From NCBI GenBank assembly GCA_037976565.1, contig CP137679.1, forward strand, positions 5,051,710 through 5,115,709: a DNA stretch of 64,000 bases, written 5' to 3'. This stretch comes from Mesocentrotus franciscanus. Taxonomy: Eukaryota; Echinodermata; Echinoidea; Camarodonta; Strongylocentrotidae. The notes below the pieces were generated by a model. The model worked only from the letters and a program-made list of their open reading frames with translations. It was not told the DNA's origin and searched no databases. The stretch's first letter is position 1, and the number at the start of each line of letters is the position of its first letter. Position numbers and translations under genes: made by a program. This document shows positions 63,301 through 64,000 of the stretch, one piece after another.

Positions 63301-64000
63301 AGAGAAAAAGAAAGAAAGAGAGAAAGAAAGAATGAGTGACCTGCCAGTGTCACAAATGAGGTATCAAAATATGCTCATCTGACCGAAATTAAATGCCCAA
63401 AACCCCTGAGCTTACGGGGGCTCCGCCCCCTAGACCCTACCAAGGGCACTAAGGCGGGCCCCTGGATGCTCATCTGACCGTAATTAAATACCTAAAACCC
63501 CTGAGCTTCCGAGGGCTCTGCCCCCTGGACCCCACCAAGGGCCATAAAGCGGGCCCGTGGATGCTCATCTGACCGTAATTAAATACCTAAAACCCCTGAG
63601 CTTCCGGGGGCTCTGCCCTGGACCCCACCAAGGGCCATAAGGCGGGCCCCTGGATGCTCATCTGACCGTAATTAAATGCCTAAAACCCCTGAGCTTCATG
63701 GGGCTCATTCCCCTGGACCCCACGCTAATTAGTGACCTGCCAGCGTCACAAATAAGGTATCTAAATATGCTTATCTGACCGTAATTTAATCCCTAAAACC
63801 CGTGACCTTCTGGGGGCTCCGCCCCTTGAGCATTTTGCTCAGTACGCCACTGCATGCCCCTGAAAGGTGAGCCCCCTGGAATGTTTGCCCCTCCAATTCC
63901 AAACTGCTTCCGGCGCGCCTGTTCTTGAGATATTGCGGTAACAAGGCCAATACCTTGAGTTTCATAAGCTGATCTCTGCGAGCTTTGACCTTGGACATAG
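2410..64000 (-). CDS. C3-like: Complement C3-like thioester protein gene (31 exons, both ends incomplete)
   Basis: The gene encodes a secreted complement component of the C3/C4/C5 branch of the thioester-protein family, which in this family is cleaved to an anaphylatoxin and an opsonin that binds targets through an internal thioester. In 5' to 3' order the exons give MG3-MG6, an RKKR chain-processing site, an anaphylatoxin (ANATO) domain, MG7 and the next macroglobulin segment, a thioester domain with GCGEQ, the receptor-binding region and a C345C/NTR domain. ANATO plus NTR separates it from alpha-2-macroglobulin, CD109 and insect TEPs. Thirty-one exons total 3,996 bases; all thirty internal junctions keep phase and all acceptors are AG. 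Possible N-glycosylation sequons include NVS, NNS, NSS, NIS, NGT, NGS and NFT. Human C3 has 1,663 residues, so about 200 N-terminal residues and part of the NTR domain are missing here. Whether it is the direct orthologue of a known echinoderm C3 cannot be told by eye. Confidence 0.93.
2821..2900 (+). mobile_element. tRNA-derived SINE head (not a functional tRNA)
   Basis: A-box-like TAGTGGTTAAGGC and B-box-like GGGTTTGATTC are correctly spaced, but the acceptor stem does not pair well and the B box is mutated. It resembles a Glu-type tRNA head of a SINE. Confidence 0.6.
3122..3205 (-). CDS. C3-like: C3-like exon 30, start of C345C/NTR domain
   Basis: Eighty-four bases encode (E)YCTITPCPRQHSRHDLERAA then CTSYSSY, acceptor TTTCTCACAG, donor GTAAAT, phase 1/1. 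DLERAACTSYSSYALKI across the junction corresponds to C3 '[20 protein letters not shown]', the start of the NTR fold. It is too short to show as an open frame. Confidence 0.9.
3411..3569. mobile_element. Short MITE with GGGGGGCGTTTCAT termini
   Basis: About 160 bases bounded by GGGGGGCGTTTCATGAAAC and its near complement ending GATGAAACGCCCCCC. Internally, CACCGAC/GTCGGTG motifs repeat in both orientations. It lies between exons 29 and 30. Confidence 0.75.
3802..3900 (-). CDS. C3-like: C3-like exon 29, link to C345C/NTR domain (GC donor)
   Basis: Ninety-nine bases, acceptor TTGTATGCAG, phase 1/1. KSCTIFYKPGQGSALLSTLC then SEHGCLCTGG matches C3 '[27 protein letters not shown]', including the cysteine cluster absent from alpha-2-macroglobulins. 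The donor is TTAG|GCAAGT, a GC-AG type with otherwise perfect consensus; no GT donor nearby keeps the frame. Confidence 0.93.
   Translation of the reverse strand: MNLARYSTSLVKAVPSCQRFALNMDASALVDP
4120..4662. mobile_element. TTAA-flanked MITE, TIR AGGTACTATGTCCC
   Basis: Bounded by TTAA on both sides, with left end AGGTACTATGTCCC and right end GGGACATAGTATCT. A partial inverted copy of its right half is at 52258-52440. Confidence 0.75.
4900..6375 (+). pseudogene. Decayed LINE reverse transcriptase fragment
   Basis: Frameshifted translation gives CPIFPYLFLLVL (RT palm start), then ADDSTYFTDGSSNSF near 5079 (the catalytic ADD box). Further on come LW-rich 'SGGNDRVKRQLTCNDFPLGG' and a CTLCKTAPET...HLFIDC tail typical of L1/Tx1-like ORF2 C-termini. 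Many stops and shifts; not functional. It ends just left of exon 28. Confidence 0.7.
6425..6530 (-). CDS. C3-like: C3-like exon 28, end of receptor-binding region
   Basis: Thirty-five codons and one base, acceptor TTTCCTAG, donor GTAATT. IPSDEDLCFTFSAKSDVVVG and AAAVHVYDYYDP match C3 '[33 protein letters not shown]' and the A2M 'VKVYDYYETD' terminus. Confidence 0.96.
6531..8700. other. Introns around exon 27, mostly unremarkable
   Basis: 6540-6900 contains three loosely similar segments (ATTACAAAGAAACAAAAT with AGATCTTCA-like words). 7870-8050 is a dispersed repeat with a second diverged copy at 36240-36420, same orientation. Apart from exon 27 I see nothing else recognisable. Confidence 0.5.
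7146..7217 (-). CDS. C3-like: C3-like exon 27, receptor-binding region
   Basis: Twenty-four codons, acceptor TTTTTTCAG, donor GTAAGG, phase 0/0. VVNGSELMSLYEASSRSVIF then YLDK matches C3 '[26 protein letters not shown]'. NGS is a glycosylation sequon. Confidence 0.94.
8705..9005 (+). mobile_element. tRNA-derived SINE with ATC/ATT tail
   Basis: Same body as the 785 copy (TGCTCTCCACCCAGGTG, TAGGTACCTGGTA), a degraded B box (ATTTCGAATC) and a long ATC/ATT simple tail from about 8924. Confidence 0.8.
9043..9148 (-). CDS. C3-like: C3-like exon 26, receptor-binding region
   Basis: One base and 35 codons, acceptor TTGGATGAAG, donor GTAAGG. YNGNGTTHMSIVDVGLYSGF matches C3 '[20 protein letters not shown]'. 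The ATC-rich tail of a SINE ends about 40 bases beyond the donor. Confidence 0.95.
10260..10335 (-). mobile_element. SINE fragment
   Basis: Reverse complement carries the TCTCCACCCAGGTG-like body (CACCTGGGTGGAGA on the plus strand) and the TTGGCAAGATATTAA word shared with the other copies. Confidence 0.65.
10667..10803 (-). CDS. C3-like: C3-like exon 25, receptor-binding region
   Basis: Forty-five codons and two bases, acceptor TTCCCCAAG, donor GTAAGT. VELLYNTEKSDIDTCPFHL and GLRISVCTR align with C3 '[20 protein letters not shown]' and 'LEICTRY', keeping both cysteines. HLNIS is a possible glycosylation site. Confidence 0.95.
10804..13308. other. Intron between exons 24 and 25, no gene seen
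   Basis: Low-complexity AT-rich sequence with short TTG/TTTG tracts near 12890-12930 and a G-run at 11590-11610. No coding signal or clear transposon end was recognised. Confidence 0.5.
13310..13370. repeat. Near-perfect 30-bp-arm hairpin
   Basis: ATTATCTCTTTTTCAAGAGA... (13310-13339) pairs with 13341-13370, two mismatches and a one-base centre. It lies in the intron 64 bases beyond the exon 24 donor. No miRNA-like loop, so a foldback remnant is more likely. Confidence 0.85.
13434..13499 (-). CDS. C3-like: C3-like exon 24, macroglobulin strand after thioester domain
   Basis: Twenty-two codons, VSQSIGRILTIDSRGTGVAK then AK, acceptor TTTGACAG, donor GTAGGT, phase 0/0. It parallels C3 'NEGFTVTAEGKGQGTLSVV'. 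A 30-bp-arm hairpin lies 64 bases beyond the donor, and the upstream intron carries the large TIR array. Confidence 0.87.
13777..17492. mobile_element. Tandem array of a TIR element (GGATTTCTCGGTCAATTTCG termini)
   Basis: The terminal sequence ATAGGATTTCTCGGTCAATT appears at 13777, 16062 and 16849; its complement ends at about 15020, 15913, 16710 and 17492. The later units (~650 bp element plus ~140 bp spacer) repeat at ~790-bp spacing and are nearly identical, including an internal (AATCAC)-like stretch. Left arms are rich in TTCATTC, right arms in GAATGAA. ACT flanks both outer ends (possible 3-bp duplication). No transposase is visible. Confidence 0.8.
17575..18026. mobile_element. TIR element with GGCCGGTATTCAATTC ends
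   Basis: Left end GGCCGGTATTCAATTCAATA and right end (complement) GGCCCGTATTAAATTCTATA bound ~450 bases rich in TAAGTA words. Related termini occur at 55102 and 55832. Confidence 0.7.
18027..18150 (-). repeat. Second copy of the repeat targeted by the 401-2250 transposon (empty site)
   Basis: Read on the minus strand, 18150-18027 matches 345-400 joined directly to 2251-2330, with a single CCTCTAGCG where the transposon is flanked by two CCTCTAGCT copies. It shows the pre-insertion state. Confidence 0.82.
18248..18391. mobile_element. Foldback MITE, 28-bp perfect terminal arms
   Basis: TTTGATACTTACTTTACGAT... at the left is repeated in complement at 18361-18390. The inner GC-rich part also pairs imperfectly. 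Confidence 0.85.
18392..20406. other. Intron sequence flanking exon 23, nothing recognised
   Basis: Apart from exon 23 (19110-19262), AT-rich sequence without clear coding signal, TIRs or tandem structure. Confidence 0.45.
19110..19262 (-). CDS. C3-like: C3-like exon 23, end of thioester domain
   Basis: Fifty-one codons, donor GTAAGT, phase 0/0. DTVVALQALAKYAERPQFDT continues exon 22 (...FVSTQ-DTVVALQAL), as in A2M 'GGFSSTQDTVVALHALSKY'. The acceptor (GCGGTATGAAG) has a poor pyrimidine tract but is the only one that keeps the conserved join. Confidence 0.94.
20407..20621 (-). CDS. C3-like: C3-like exon 22, thioester domain
   Basis: Two bases and 71 codons, acceptor GACTTTTAG, donor GTGATT. 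AIEVETSGYALLAQLALHDY and VALWLSNQQNYGGGFVSTQ match C3 'NVEATSYALLALLQLKDF' and 'VVRWLNEQRYYGGGYGSTQ'. Confidence 0.97.
20640..20730. repeat. AT-rich trinucleotide-type microsatellite
   Basis: Imperfect ATAATG/ATAATC/ATAAC runs in the intron just upstream of exon 22. Confidence 0.8.
21393..21558 (-). CDS. C3-like: C3-like exon 21, thioester domain
   Basis: Fifty-five codons and one base, acceptor TTCTTGCAG, donor GTGCGT. AVEFLETQIEQIERVYDKAI and VTYALALAESAR match C3 '[29 protein letters not shown]', the alpha-helical core of the thioester domain. Confidence 0.95.
22020..23350. repeat. 45-bp minisatellite, about 30 copies, open on both strands
   Basis: The unit is close to AGAGATGGCTTGAGGAGAGA + GGAGTGTTATGATTGGATAG + TCTGC. 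Because 45 is a multiple of three, it reads as 15-residue repeats on the minus strand (SPQAISADYPTITLL, 22358-23437) and on the plus strand (RREECYDWIVCRDGL, 22538-23017). It lies in the intron between exons 20 and 21, and neither frame joins the C3-like exons. Confidence 0.93.
24038..24124 (-). CDS. C3-like: C3-like exon 20, thioester domain
   Basis: Twenty-nine codons, acceptor TTTTTCAG, donor GTAATG, phase 0/0. SMTAFVLISLLESRNLL is almost identical to C3 'ALTAFVLISLQEAKDIC'. A dispersed repeat (24180-24545) begins about 55 bases upstream of the acceptor. Confidence 0.96.
24180..24545 (+). repeat. Dispersed repeat, copy A (see 51905)
   Basis: Shares words with 51905-52250 in the same order and orientation: AAGTTAAGTTTTGGTCATGC, GCGATTGGAAA, ATGGGACTACACAAA, GAATATGAGGGCATTTGA, CACACTAAC. 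Confidence 0.8.
24651..24739. mobile_element. Foldback element, 36-bp arms
   Basis: TTCTGTGGCTATTTTTGTGT... (24651-24686) pairs with 24689-24739; the right arm carries a 15-base internal duplication of TTGAATATAACACAA type. Confidence 0.85.
25430..25860 (-). repeat. Dispersed repeat, inverted partner at 35225-35640
   Basis: The reverse complement shares GTGCATTAGTGATAT, GACCTGTTTTAT(A/G)AAACAAAT and AGTGATAACCCACGGCTAAA-like words with 35225-35640. Confidence 0.7.
26041..27539. mobile_element. hAT-like non-autonomous element with 8-bp target duplication
   Basis: Left end CAGAGGCGGCCC and right end GGCCGCCCCTG are inverted repeats of the CAGNGGCGG type used by hAT elements. CCGAGGTT flanks both ends exactly (26033-26040, 27540-27547). 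The interior is mostly a degenerate AAGTGCCCCTTTT minisatellite; no transposase frame is seen. Confidence 0.88.
26090..27065. repeat. Degenerate AAGTGCCCCTTTTCA minisatellite
   Basis: About 35-40 loosely conserved 20-30-bp units of GTGCCCCTTTT + TCA(C/T)NTCTGATA. The units are too diverged for recent expansion. Occupies most of the hAT-like element; two more units lie near its right end (27460-27500). Confidence 0.85.
27970..28129 (-). CDS. C3-like: C3-like exon 19, thioester domain, catalytic-His region
   Basis: One base and 53 codons, acceptor GGTTACAG, donor GTAAGT. LTAFVVKLFSQASQ matches C3 'LTAYVVKVFSLAVN'. GAFQESLHANKQYM aligns without gaps to C3 'GVFQEDAPVIHQEM', placing Lys (codon 27982-27984) where C3 has its catalytic His. 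A His lies three residues earlier (27991-27993). In C3 and C4B this His drives ester formation; other residues there favour amide transfer or slow hydrolysis. Confidence 0.96.
28460..28770 (-). mobile_element. SINE copy (minus strand)
   Basis: The reverse complement shows CACTCTCCACACAAATG, AAATGGGTACCCGGTAGGAT and an ATT-rich tail, matching the body of the 785 copy. Confidence 0.8.
28900..29155 (+). mobile_element. LINE 3' end with (TTGAA)n tail
   Basis: An AT-rich 3' UTR-like stretch ends GACCAATAAATTTGAATTGA followed by GAATT repeats, a common tail form of invertebrate non-LTR elements. No coding part is seen. Confidence 0.55.
29429..29504 (-). CDS. C3-like: C3-like exon 18, thioester domain
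   Basis: Seventy-six bases, acceptor TTACTTGTAG, donor GTAAGT, phase 1 in and 2 out. VARELSFRQPDGSYTLFGGG then QGSTW is shared by A2M ('QLNYKHYDGSYSTFG ... GNTW') and C3 ('QLAFRQPSSAFAAF ... PSTW'). The W codon is split across the intron. Confidence 0.96.
29695..29865. repeat. TAA/TAG trinucleotide microsatellite
   Basis: Imperfect (ATA/TAG/TCG)n. It creates long but meaningless poly-Ile/Val/Thr/Ser open frames on both strands. Confidence 0.9.
29885..30530. mobile_element. Element with three ~140-bp internal tandem copies
   Basis: Ends share ATCCCCTCGC (29889) and its complement GCGAGGGGAT (30521). Inside, three copies (about 30010, 30169, 30303) repeat GCATATTTAATGAGCTATGA, TTAGGCTGTGTTT, ATACCATG and AAAGTTATCGATC. 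Confidence 0.7.
30845..31033 (-). CDS. C3-like: C3-like exon 17, thioester motif GCGEQ
   Basis: Sixty-three codon-equivalents, acceptor CATTGAACAG, donor GTAATG, phase 1/1. LEHLLVLPTGCGEQTIVRLA carries the thioester Cys-Gly-Glu-Gln (GCGEQ codons 30951-30965), matching C3 '[20 protein letters not shown]'. In this family the Cys and Gln side chains form the internal thioester that binds target surfaces once the protein is activated. The helix APTIFVSRYLQSVG follows as expected. Confidence 0.98.
31034..33188. other. Introns around exon 16, no further gene seen
   Basis: 31200-31460 includes an imperfect inverted block (GTGGGATACAAGGGTATATCC and later ATACTCTTGTGTCCCAC). 32826-32870 has a small GC-rich hairpin (CCAAAGCCGGACTTTGG). 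No other coding signal apart from exon 16. Confidence 0.5.
32001..32102 (-). CDS. C3-like: C3-like exon 16, linker before thioester motif
   Basis: Thirty-four codon-equivalents, acceptor CTGTTTAG, donor GTTAGT, phase 1/1. TTLYGVNSQVEQMTISLPEY and DTESCRVKLI lead into exon 17 as C3 'LSDQVPDTESETRILLQGT' does. It has a cysteine at a place where human C3 has none. Confidence 0.87.
33189..33297 (-). CDS. C3-like: C3-like exon 15, linker toward the thioester domain
   Basis: Thirty-six codons and one base, acceptor TTGTGAACAG, donor GTAAAG. PQGVLERKGRSVTLNPGRVM continues exon 14 (...LLVV-PQGVLERKG) exactly like C3 '[20 protein letters not shown]'. NSS is a possible glycosylation site. Confidence 0.93.
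34330..34527 (-). CDS. C3-like: C3-like exon 14, macroglobulin segment after MG7
   Basis: Sixty-six codons, acceptor ATCTATCACAG, donor GTACAA, phase 0/0. FIVRPVEVGEFKITVSASGG and DIVRKTLLVV align with C3 '[20 protein letters not shown] ... GVRKSLKVV'. Joining to exon 13 gives NNFEVSINFAVEEGLC, parallel to C3 'NQELKVRVELLHNPAFC'. Confidence 0.95.
35225..35640 (+). repeat. Dispersed repeat (partner of 25430-25860)
   Basis: Carries the words listed for 25430-25860 in the opposite orientation, with a GCGGCCCCCAT/GGCCGCCAT core. Confidence 0.7.
35770..36001 (-). CDS. C3-like: C3-like exon 13, MG7
   Basis: One base and 77 codons, acceptor TTAATTCCAG, donor GTTTGT (non-consensus). SSITDWHLTAVSLSPTQGMC and NFFIQLHLPYSVVRLEQTQV are very close to C3 '[20 protein letters not shown]' and '[20 protein letters not shown]', the strongest C3-like stretch in the window. 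Confidence 0.97.
36825..36998 (+). mobile_element. SINE, 5'-truncated, ATT tail
   Basis: GCCACTTCCCACCCAGGTGT, a diverged GGGTAAACGGCAGTTGCCGG and AAAAACGGATTATTATTATG match the SINE body and tail. Confidence 0.8.
37127..37323 (-). mobile_element. Possible 7SL RNA-derived (Alu-domain-like) SINE or pseudogene
   Basis: On the minus strand the first ~36 bases follow the 7SL/Alu 5' domain, including GCGCCTGTAATCC-AGCTA. There are about seven differences, mostly C/T or G/A. A GTTCGAAAC B box lies ~62 bases after the A-box-like TGGTGTGCGCC, close to the Alu spacing. A (CA)n tail closes the unit. Based on remembered consensus only. Confidence 0.5.
37366..37394. repeat. Poly-T/A tract
   Basis: A run of more than 20 T after GGCGATTTC. 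Confidence 0.95.
38103..38248 (-). CDS. C3-like: C3-like exon 12, end of ANATO and start of alpha' chain
   Basis: Forty-eight codons and two bases, acceptor ACATTTCCAG, donor GTAAGT. It begins VYRQCCLSSMN, the terminal CC of ANATO (compare C3 'VFLDCCNYI'), and ends VREDFRETWFFDVVSMP, matching C3 'SEFPESWLWNVEDL'. Arg in GATSR (codon 38192-38194), sixteen residues after the first C of the pair including it, is the best candidate for the convertase cut that would free the C3a-like peptide; that role is inferred. Confidence 0.93.
39345..40008. repeat. 41-bp minisatellite, ~16 copies, overlapping the 3' end and donor of exon 11
   Basis: The plus-strand unit is TTTGGAATACCTGTGTTTGT + TCCGGTGTTAGTTCACACTC/A. 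The copy next to the exon is exonic on its right: its complement spells codons for ELTPEQTQ and the donor CAG|GTATTC. At least eight copies keep a CAGGTAT(T) donor-like sequence. 41 is not a multiple of three, and reading past the first donor meets a stop within the next unit. Confidence 0.92.
39980..40131 (-). CDS. C3-like: C3-like exon 11, divergent anaphylatoxin (ANATO) domain
   Basis: Fifty codons after a split aspartate, acceptor GGCCTACAG, donor CAG|GTATTC (weak), phase 1 in and 0 out. Cysteines occur in QQCLND, VNCLAD, WTCFRRARV and ETECEL; the CFRRARV stretch resembles C3a CQRRTRF. With the CC pair opening exon 12 this gives six cysteines, the ANATO number, but the usual first CC pair is split by nine residues. 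The last ~30 coding bases and the donor form the first unit of a 41-bp minisatellite filling the intron start. A missing small phase-1 exon in the 5.5-kb upstream intron cannot be excluded. Confidence 0.8.
40460..44545. mobile_element. ~4-kb structure with ~580-bp inverted ends
   Basis: 40460-41085 and 43900-44545 are diverged inverted copies (GTTATACTAAAG, AAGAGCCCAAAT, TCAAGA(G/A)GA, TTAGGTAC..ACAGA). The middle holds the TTAA element at 41768-42740. No transposase was seen and no clear target duplication. It could be one large TIR element or two opposed insertions. It lies in the intron before the anaphylatoxin exon. Confidence 0.65.
41768..42740. mobile_element. TTAA-type TIR element (CAAGTCCACTCC ends)
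   Basis: About 210-bp inverted ends (41775-41980 and 42530-42740) share ACAAGTCCACTCCGAAAATA, AATCAGACAAACC and TGACGTCATGTCCTCACTA. TTAA is present at the right end, mutated on the left. A minus-strand SINE tail (42225-42340, AAGCGCTTTGGGAAAAGCGC on that strand) is nested inside. Confidence 0.8.
45102..45166. repeat. Hairpin with ~30-bp arms
   Basis: GACCCGTGCTGACATAGCAA... pairs with ...TTGCTATGACAGCACGGGTC, around a short GAACCGTTCCTG centre. Confidence 0.85.
45639..45689 (-). CDS. C3-like: C3-like exon 10, RKKR chain-processing site
   Basis: Fifty-one bases encode (E)IGCVDDDTRKKRSIDR, acceptor GATCACAG, donor GTAAGG, phase 1/1. RKKR (codons at 45652-45663) followed by S is the counterpart of C3 'CPQPAARRRRS', where a furin-type protease splits beta from alpha chain. 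The preceding cysteine is also conserved. Confidence 0.9.
46162..46216 (-). CDS. C3-like: C3-like exon 9, linker before processing site
   Basis: Eighteen codons and one base, DCGMTVLTNAGLDVAIRE, acceptor CACTTTAAG, donor GTAAGG, entering in phase 0 and leaving in phase 1. It matches C3 'FSDAGLTFTSSSGQQTAQ' in position. Unlike human C3 it has an added cysteine. Too short for an open-frame scan; found by reading the splice signals and the expected peptide. Confidence 0.85.
46340..46437. repeat. (CT)n microsatellite
   Basis: Long TCTCTC tract with occasional T and CC interruptions. Confidence 0.95.
48295..48480 (-). mobile_element. LINE 3' UTR with (TCAA)n tail
   Basis: On the minus strand an AT-rich segment ends TGAAATAAATTCGATCAATC with TCAA repeats, a typical CR1/L2-like tail. 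No coding part seen. Confidence 0.55.
49235..49309 (-). CDS. C3-like: C3-like exon 8, MG6 cysteine motif
   Basis: Twenty-five codons, acceptor TTTTGACAG, donor GTAAGA, phase 0/0. MYDRIRSYDSGCGPGGGQNT aligns with C3 '[20 protein letters not shown]', which precedes the alpha/beta processing site. Confidence 0.95.
50420..50590 (-). CDS. C3-like: C3-like exon 7, MG6 (beta-chain part)
   Basis: Fifty-seven codons, acceptor CATTTACAG, donor GTCAGT, phase 0/0. SLLAVDKAVYLLRDKDRMGK is a near-textbook match to the C3 MG6 motif '[20 protein letters not shown]'. NNSHVS supplies an N-glycosylation sequon. Confidence 0.96.
50663..50966 (+). mobile_element. Full-length tRNA-derived SINE
   Basis: A box GGTCTAGTGGAAAAG, B box GGGTTCGAATCCC, then the shared body (CCTTTGGCAAGAAATT, AAATGGGTACCTGGTA) and an ATT/ATC tail. 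The most intact copy in the window. Confidence 0.88.
51687..51884 (-). CDS. C3-like: C3-like exon 6, MG5 to MG6
   Basis: Sixty-six codons, acceptor TTTTTTTTGTAG, donor GTAAGA, phase 0/0. The stretch MAPQMRLIVYYVTMDGSVIA followed by DSLLLGVKEKC matches C3 'FIPSFRLVAYYTLIG ... VVADSVWVDVKDSC'. The final cysteine sits at the position of the C3 cysteine that bridges the beta and alpha chains. A dispersed repeat begins about 20 bases upstream of the acceptor. Confidence 0.95.
51905..52250 (+). repeat. Dispersed repeat, copy B (see 24180)
   Basis: Same word order as 24180-24545. It starts about 20 bases upstream (gene sense) of the exon 6 acceptor. Confidence 0.8.
52258..52440 (-). mobile_element. 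Fragment of the 4120-type TTAA MITE
   Basis: The reverse complement matches 4460-4640 (GTCAGTCACTCAATAGTGTC, AAACGGGTTTCCTTGCAT, GACATACATGACAT). Confidence 0.8.
52618..52765. mobile_element. 148-bp hAT-like MITE
   Basis: CAGGCCCGTAGC at the left and GCTACGGCCCTG at the right are inverted repeats. ATTTTAAC (52610-52617) and ATTGTAAC (52766-52773) look like an 8-bp duplication with one change. An A-run of about 21 lies inside. Confidence 0.82.
53100..54100. other. Intron sequence, possible decayed retroelement
   Basis: Plus-strand translation gives broken but protein-like fragments (MDHELITDFHNHHNMRIILG). I could not assign it to a family. Confidence 0.35.
54640..54714 (-). CDS. C3-like: C3-like exon 5, MG5
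   Basis: Twenty-five codons reading VDVRTDFLIQRIG then TTGDEDIDLHFL, acceptor ATGATGTAG, donor GTAAGT, phase 0/0. It joins exon 4 and exon 6 in frame and fits the MG5 strands before the 'G-R-I-V' turn. The polypyrimidine tract is weak. Confidence 0.83.
55150..55680. repeat. Degenerate minisatellite switching orientation mid-array
   Basis: From 55160 to 55370 the unit reads GGNCGCTATTCATAAT in the forward sense. From 55380 to 55680 it reads ATTATGAATAGCGGTCC. The switch is at GCTATTCATGAATTTCGC. Confidence 0.88.
55832..55927. mobile_element. Foldback MITE, GGCCGGTATTCTGAAGTCGTG ends
   Basis: About 95 bases with near-perfect inverted arms: GCCGGTATTCTGAAGTCGTG and CACGACTTCAGAATACCGGC. Confidence 0.9.
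56840..56971 (-). CDS. C3-like: C3-like exon 4, end of MG4 / start of MG5
   Basis: Forty-four codons, acceptor TTTTTCAG, donor GTAAGT, phase 0/0. It begins ASTHDPKYQNNQ and carries DYLVIRPQNTDDRNLN, which takes the place of the '[20 protein letters not shown]' strand of human C3. The match is by position and hydrophobic pattern. Confidence 0.88.
57390..57550. repeat. Short GCTCACC/GGTGAGC-bounded repeat
   Basis: TTACGCTCACCTGAACCG at the left and CTCTGGTGAGCTAAAAGG at the right are partial complements, typical of a small MITE. Confidence 0.5.
57571..58165. repeat. Three-copy 198-bp tandem repeat
   Basis: Copies begin near 57571, 57768 and 57967. Each contains AGGTTTGATCGATTATAGCT, TGATTTTGCAGCCATGG and AATAAGAGGTAGGGTGAAGA, with only a few differences. 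Confidence 0.93.
59110..59319 (-). CDS. C3-like: C3-like exon 3, MG4
   Basis: Seventy codons, acceptor TTCTTCGCAG, donor GTAAGA, phase 0/0. The peptide starts LDLTFANGDVAPNVPVRV and contains TDDQGGVGMVLDV, matching the MG4 'xPVxV ... T(D)xxGxA' beta-sandwich pattern. RNVS is a possible N-glycosylation site. Confidence 0.93.
59891..60680. mobile_element. ~790-bp TIR element with GTTTCACGAAACC ends
   Basis: Left GGGTCGTTTCACGAAACCG and right GGTTTCGTGAAACGGCC are inverted. Each terminus is itself palindromic (TTTCACGAAA-like). No coding frame seen. Confidence 0.7.
60690..60905 (+). mobile_element. SINE body and tail, head missing
   Basis: CACTCTCCATCCAGGTG, GAAATGGGAACAG and an ATT tail match other copies. 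The tRNA head is absent where the GTTTCACGAAACC element ends. Confidence 0.75.
61027..61269 (-). CDS. C3-like: C3-like exon 2, MG3 to MG4
   Basis: Eighty-one whole codons between acceptor TTCTATCAG and donor GTAAGA, phase 0 at both ends. It opens with LDDGGRAEVTLDDL and contains FVDSPYKF followed by GQYFKAGLNLHVK, the conserved 'SPYxF ... YFKPG' junction of macroglobulin domains 3 and 4 in the alpha-2-macroglobulin/C3 family. Confidence 0.93.
61310..62230 (-). pseudogene. CR1/L2-like LINE, C-terminal reverse transcriptase region and 3' UTR
   Basis: Minus-strand translation near 62160-62000 gives YRLQKKALRICTHSYYLAHT and DPIFYKLKTLQIADIHIFKL. Near 61870-61770 it gives HHGPDIWNALPDNFKHSAS and SFKASMKNYLIS, classic for the end of CR1/L2-type ORF2. 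Stops and frameshifts lie between; 5'-truncated. Confidence 0.85.
62240..63340. other. Intron sequence, nothing assigned
   Basis: 62650-62800 has GGGCGA(C/T)CGACGGTC words and 63295-63340 a GAAA-rich run. No coding signal or bounded element was recognised. Confidence 0.45.
63360..63835. repeat. GC-rich tandem repeat, ~95-bp unit, ~5 copies
   Basis: The unit contains CTGACCGTAATTAAATACCT, AAACCCCTGAGCTTCCGGGG and GGGCTCTGCCCCCTGGACCC. It ends at GCTCAGTACGCCACTG (63838-63853), a hAT-type terminus, so it is probably the filling of a hAT-like element whose left end I could not place. Confidence 0.8.
63954..64000 (-). CDS. C3-like: C3-like exon 1 of window, MG3 (partial, runs off window)
   Basis: The last 47 bases encode two bases of a split codon and then MSKVKARRDQLMKLK, followed by a weak GTATTG donor. 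The peptide fits the MG3 stretch just before the acidic-glycine turn that opens the next exon (compare human C3 EQRISLPESLKRIPI before EDGSG). The exon ends in phase 0, as the next one needs. Its 5' part lies beyond the window. This is the least certain 5' exon because only 15 residues are visible. Confidence 0.7.

Overview
The window is low-GC metazoan DNA with short exons, many introns and a dense load of transposable elements. It holds one recognisable host gene, which runs on the minus strand across almost the whole 64 kb. No bacterial-type operon, functional tRNA or rRNA gene was seen. The gene type (a complement C3-like protein with an anaphylatoxin domain and a C345C/NTR domain) and the tRNA-derived SINEs with ATT-rich tails suggest a marine invertebrate deuterostome. 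An echinoderm, possibly a sea urchin, is my best guess; that assignment is inference.

The gene: 31 coding exons lie between position 64000 (5' side, cut by the window edge) and 2410 (3' side, where the last exons are not found). They sum to 3,996 bases, about 1,332 codons. Every exon joins its neighbour in a compatible codon phase, and I see no stop or frameshift. In order they encode macroglobulin domains MG3 to MG6 (63954-49235), a cysteine-rich linker with an RKKR processing site (46216-45639), a divergent anaphylatoxin domain (40131-38103), MG7 and the following macroglobulin segment (36001-34330), a linker leading to the thioester domain (33297-32001), the thioester domain with GCGEQ (31033-19110), the C-terminal macroglobulin/receptor-binding region (13499-6425) and the first part of the C345C/NTR domain (3900-2410). 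The N-terminal ~200 residues and the end of the NTR domain lie outside the window or were not recognised.

The introns hold the rest. 0-9 kb: a Mutator-like TIR element with a 9-bp target duplication, TTAA-flanked MITEs, SINEs and a decayed LINE. 13.7-18.4 kb: a tandem array of a TIR element, then further foldback elements. 22-23.4 kb: a 45-bp minisatellite open on both strands. 26-27.5 kb: a hAT-like element filled with a degenerate minisatellite. 37.1-37.3 kb: a possible 7SL-derived SINE. 39.3-40.0 kb: a 41-bp minisatellite that includes the 3' end and donor site of the anaphylatoxin exon. 40.5-44.5 kb: a 4-kb structure with ~580-bp inverted ends. 55.1-56.6 kb: a head-to-head degenerate minisatellite. 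57.6-58.2 kb: three 198-bp repeats. 61.3-62.2 kb: a LINE 3' end. 63.4-63.8 kb: a GC-rich tandem repeat.

The most notable observations are the anaphylatoxin-exon minisatellite with its multiplied donor sites, replacement of the expected catalytic histidine of the thioester domain by lysine, an unusual anaphylatoxin cysteine layout, a Mutator-like insertion whose empty site is preserved in a second copy of its target repeat within the same window, and the 7SL-like SINE. All family calls come from reading by eye; no database search was run.
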